From the NCBI RefSeq assembly GCF_026212465.1, contig NC_080052.1, positions 19,031,182 through 19,095,181 on the forward strand: 64,000 nucleotides of DNA, given 5' to 3'. How positions within the stretch are numbered: the first letter of the stretch is position 1; each line of letters starts with the position of its first letter. Shown piece by piece: positions 61,640-64,000 of the stretch. Source of the stretch: Amaranthus tricolor. Its lineage: Eukaryota > Streptophyta > Magnoliopsida > Caryophyllales > Amaranthaceae. Both the position numbers and the translations under genes were made by a program. Under the pieces are notes generated by a model. The model ran no database searches, had not been told where the DNA came from, and saw only the letters and a program-made list of their open reading frames with translations.

Positions 61640-61885
61640 TGTATGAGACCGTCTCATCGTGAGACAGGTTCATATAGTAGCACATTTTTTTCAATTAATT
61701 ACTTTAAGATCAAAAGTAATCGTTTTAAGATTATGAGTAATAAGTAATAATTCTAATACTATAAAAAGTAATTATATTAAAATTATAAGTGCTCACTTTA
61801 ACGTTTTAAGTTATTATTTTAAGACAAAAAAATATATTGGACCAGCTCAATAAAAATGGTCTCACCGTGAAACAGTCTCATTTAA
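61640..61885. mobile_element. GAGAC-motif MITE
   Basis: It starts TGTATGAGACCGTCTCATCG and ends GGTCTCACCGTGAAACAGTC, with GAGACCGTCTC palindromes at the ends and repeated TTTTAAGATTATGAGT-like motifs inside. It is homologous to 48171-48366. Confidence 0.6.
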
Positions 61886-62031
61886 GAATTAGTGTTATTT
61901 TATTTATAACTAAATTTTTAAACGAAATAAAGTTTTTTGGGCAACTAGTGTATTCAAACAACGTGTATACACTAAATGGTTGTGAAACAAAGCTATTCCT
62001 TTTTAGCTGCCTTTAAATATTTTAATTCCTA

Positions 62032-62283
62032 CTACCTCATATTCAATCTTACTTAATCTCATTTATCTTTTTCACATTTGGCGAGATAATATTTTAATCT
62101 TTAATATTTTAAATTGTGTATGATTAAAAATTATGAAAATTTTATATTAATAATCTTTGCATTGTGACGAATAAAATAAAATCTTACTTGACTATATTTT
62201 AACTTATACATTAAAAATAAAATATAAATTAATAATGATTATTGAATAGTAACTAAAAAGTTAATAGGAAAAATAGGAGGGAG
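62032..62283. mobile_element. Stowaway-like MITE, TSD TA
   Basis: The left end CTACCTCATATTC and right end AAATAGGAGGGAG (complement CTCCCTCCTATTT) are flanked by TA. The ends are imperfect, so it is an older copy than 52984-53243. Confidence 0.5.
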
Positions 62284-62569
62284 TATTAATTAAAGATGAC
62301 AGCTAAAATAAAGGCTGAGAAACAAACCAGCACAATCATTATAATAGATCAAACACAAGAAAATAGTGGGAACACTTGTTCACATAGGCCAAATCGAATT
62401 TCAGAAGTTCATGGTATACCCAACCTTAGGAAATCATTTTATTGACATATATTTTAGTTTTAGGGCTTATTTAGCTCGAATATAAATATTTAAAGGGTAA
62501 AAAAAATCAAATTAATAGAATAAAGGTATTAGAAAAAAAGATAAACAAAAATTAAGTAGGAAAATTTTC

Positions 62570-63770
62570 CTCATTTTGAGGATCAGAGAAGATAGGTGAA
62601 TTAGTTTTTGAAGTTTGAGGTTTAGAGGTAATGGAGTAACAACATTTTGAAAGATGAAAAACCACTATCTCGTAAAAGTTCCTGAGTGAACTTTTGTTGG
62701 GTCATAGTAATACCATCAAAGAGATAATTAATTTCAAGACCAAGAAAAAATCTTAATTGTCTAAGGATCTTTAATGGTAAAAACCTTATGTAAGTGTGCC
62801 TTTAAATCAGCAATTAAAGCAGGATTATACCCGGTTAGAATGATATCATCAACATAAATGACGACAAGAGTTAAAGAATAGACAGTACTCTTGATGTAGA
62901 GAGAAGAATCATATTGAGACTGAGAGAACCCTCGCTTTTGTAGTTCGAAGTTAAGTTTAGCAAACCACTGTCGAGACGCTTGTTTGAGGCCATAAAGAGA
63001 TTTCTTTTACTTGCAAATGGTATTGGGAGATTGAGGGAGACCTGGATGTAAAGTCATGTAAACATCTTCATGTAAATCACCGTGTAGGAAGGCATTATTG
63101 ATGTCTAATTAGAAGAGAGTCCAATTCTTAGAGGCTACAAGAGCAATTAAACAACGAATGGTTGTCATATTGACAACAGGAAAAAATGTCTCTTGATAAT
63201 CAATATCATATTACTGGGTGTATCCATTAGCAACCAAGCGGGTTGGTACCGTTCAAGAGAACCATCAGATTTCAATTTGATCTTATACACCCATTTACAG
63301 TGTATGGGTTTCTTGCCAACAAGTAATGGAATAATGTCCTAAGTATTATTGTTGTCAAGAGCTTGTAACTCATTTTGCATAGCTTGTACCCATAAAGGAT
63401 CTTTGATAGCTGCATTGTAGGTTTTGGGTTCCTTGTATAAGGAATGAGAAGTAAGAAAAGAGGAATGTGAGAGAGGGAGTTCACTGTCATTAACAAGGTT
63501 ACACCAGTGCGTTATAGTGGTATTGCAAATATATATAGTCTTGAAGATGGGAGGAGGATTATGTGTTCTGAGTGATTTTGGAAGGGAGCAGGAGGTCAGA
63601 GTATGTAGGATGATAGGTCAACAATTAAAGAAGGGTCTTGATGGGTGTGATTGGCAAAATACAAAGTAGATGGTGTAGATGCATGTGTGGACGGTTGGGA
63701 AGAATAAAGTGGAGGGCATAAATTGTCATGCAATAAAGTATTGTCTTGGGAAGGAGTGAAACAACCAATA
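62570..63770 (-). pseudogene. Copia pol fragment (linker and reverse transcriptase), antisense
   Basis: On the - strand, from high to low coordinates: a Pro/Ser-rich linker; a KWVYKIKLKSDG-like box near 63290; [15 protein letters not shown] near 63080; KSLYGLKQASRQWFA near 62985; IYVDDIILTGYNP near 62855; and FLGLEINY near 62740. Stops and frameshifts break it. No LTR was seen, and it may continue toward the window edge. Confidence 0.75.
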
Positions 63771-64000
63771 TTTTAGTATAACTAAATTTTAAGTTAAATT
63801 GTGATTCAAGTTAAGTTAATACGAGTAACATTACTGTCACGCCCTTGTACTCAAGCAGAAGAACCAGAAGTTTAATATATATAAATCTAACATAAAAATG
63901 AATTCCCTATACTACATAAGATACCTTGCATATTATTTATTGTGATGCACTTATTTATGCATATTGCTTATTGCAATGTATATATTTCTATACTTGTATA
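63771..64000. other. Window end, no gene seen
   Basis: AT-rich sequence without recognisable features. Confidence 0.35.

Overview
The window is AT-rich plant nuclear DNA, almost certainly from a eudicot. It holds two spliced plant genes (a DUF1005 protein and a wall-associated-kinase-like receptor) and many plant transposable elements: Copia, Ty3/Athila-like, LINE, hAT, CACTA, Harbinger- and Stowaway-like MITEs, and a 5S-bearing Cassandra-like LTR. I cannot name the species. A recurring MITE built on GAGACCGTCTC motifs reminds me of Caryophyllales, but that is a weak impression. No bacterial-type system, CRISPR array or tRNA gene was seen. || LAYOUT. 1-4.1 kb: an intact two-exon DUF1005 gene on the + strand. 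5-7.9 kb: transposon remnants and a 368-bp mini-CACTA. 7.9-19.8 kb: an hAT element with 8-bp target duplication GGTTTAAC. Its transposase is split by a young 9.4-kb Athila-like retroelement (TSD ACTGC) that encodes only Gag-protease and carries an extra partial internal copy on its left. 20-22.4 kb: a Ty3 gag scrap and a Harbinger-like MITE. 23.0-25.5 kb: a three-exon WAK-like receptor kinase on the - strand, with a nonsense codon and a 1-nt deletion in its first exon. 25.6-31.7 kb: a MITE and a decayed Copia element (TSD ATCTC). 31.71-31.98 kb: a solo Cassandra-like LTR (TSD CAATT). 33.2-41.3 kb: a CACTA element (TSD ATG) interrupted by a large solo LTR (TSD CGTTA), itself interrupted by a Copia-type solo LTR (TSD AAACA). 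41.6-47.8 kb: a GATC-repeat MITE split by ATT microsatellites and an antisense LINE. 48.6-49.8 kb: a second solo LTR of the same Copia-type family, in the opposite orientation (TSD CTTAT). 50-54 kb: MITEs and an eroded hAT transposase. 54.6-59.7 kb: a full-length Copia element whose polyprotein stays in one frame but has five stop codons. 60-64 kb: LINE, MITE and Copia fragments. || HOW IT FITS TOGETHER. The host genes are not an operon or pathway. Most of the sequence is a record of nested insertions, and several junctions are confirmed because removing the insert plus one target duplication restores a continuous transposase reading frame. The insertion order can therefore be read: hAT before the Athila-like element; CACTA before the large LTR before the Copia solo LTR; GATC MITE before the LINE. 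I found no convincing new biological system. The most unusual structures are the Athila-like element's asymmetric left end, the GGAACC-rich ends of the hAT element, and the hairpin arrays at the CACTA ends.
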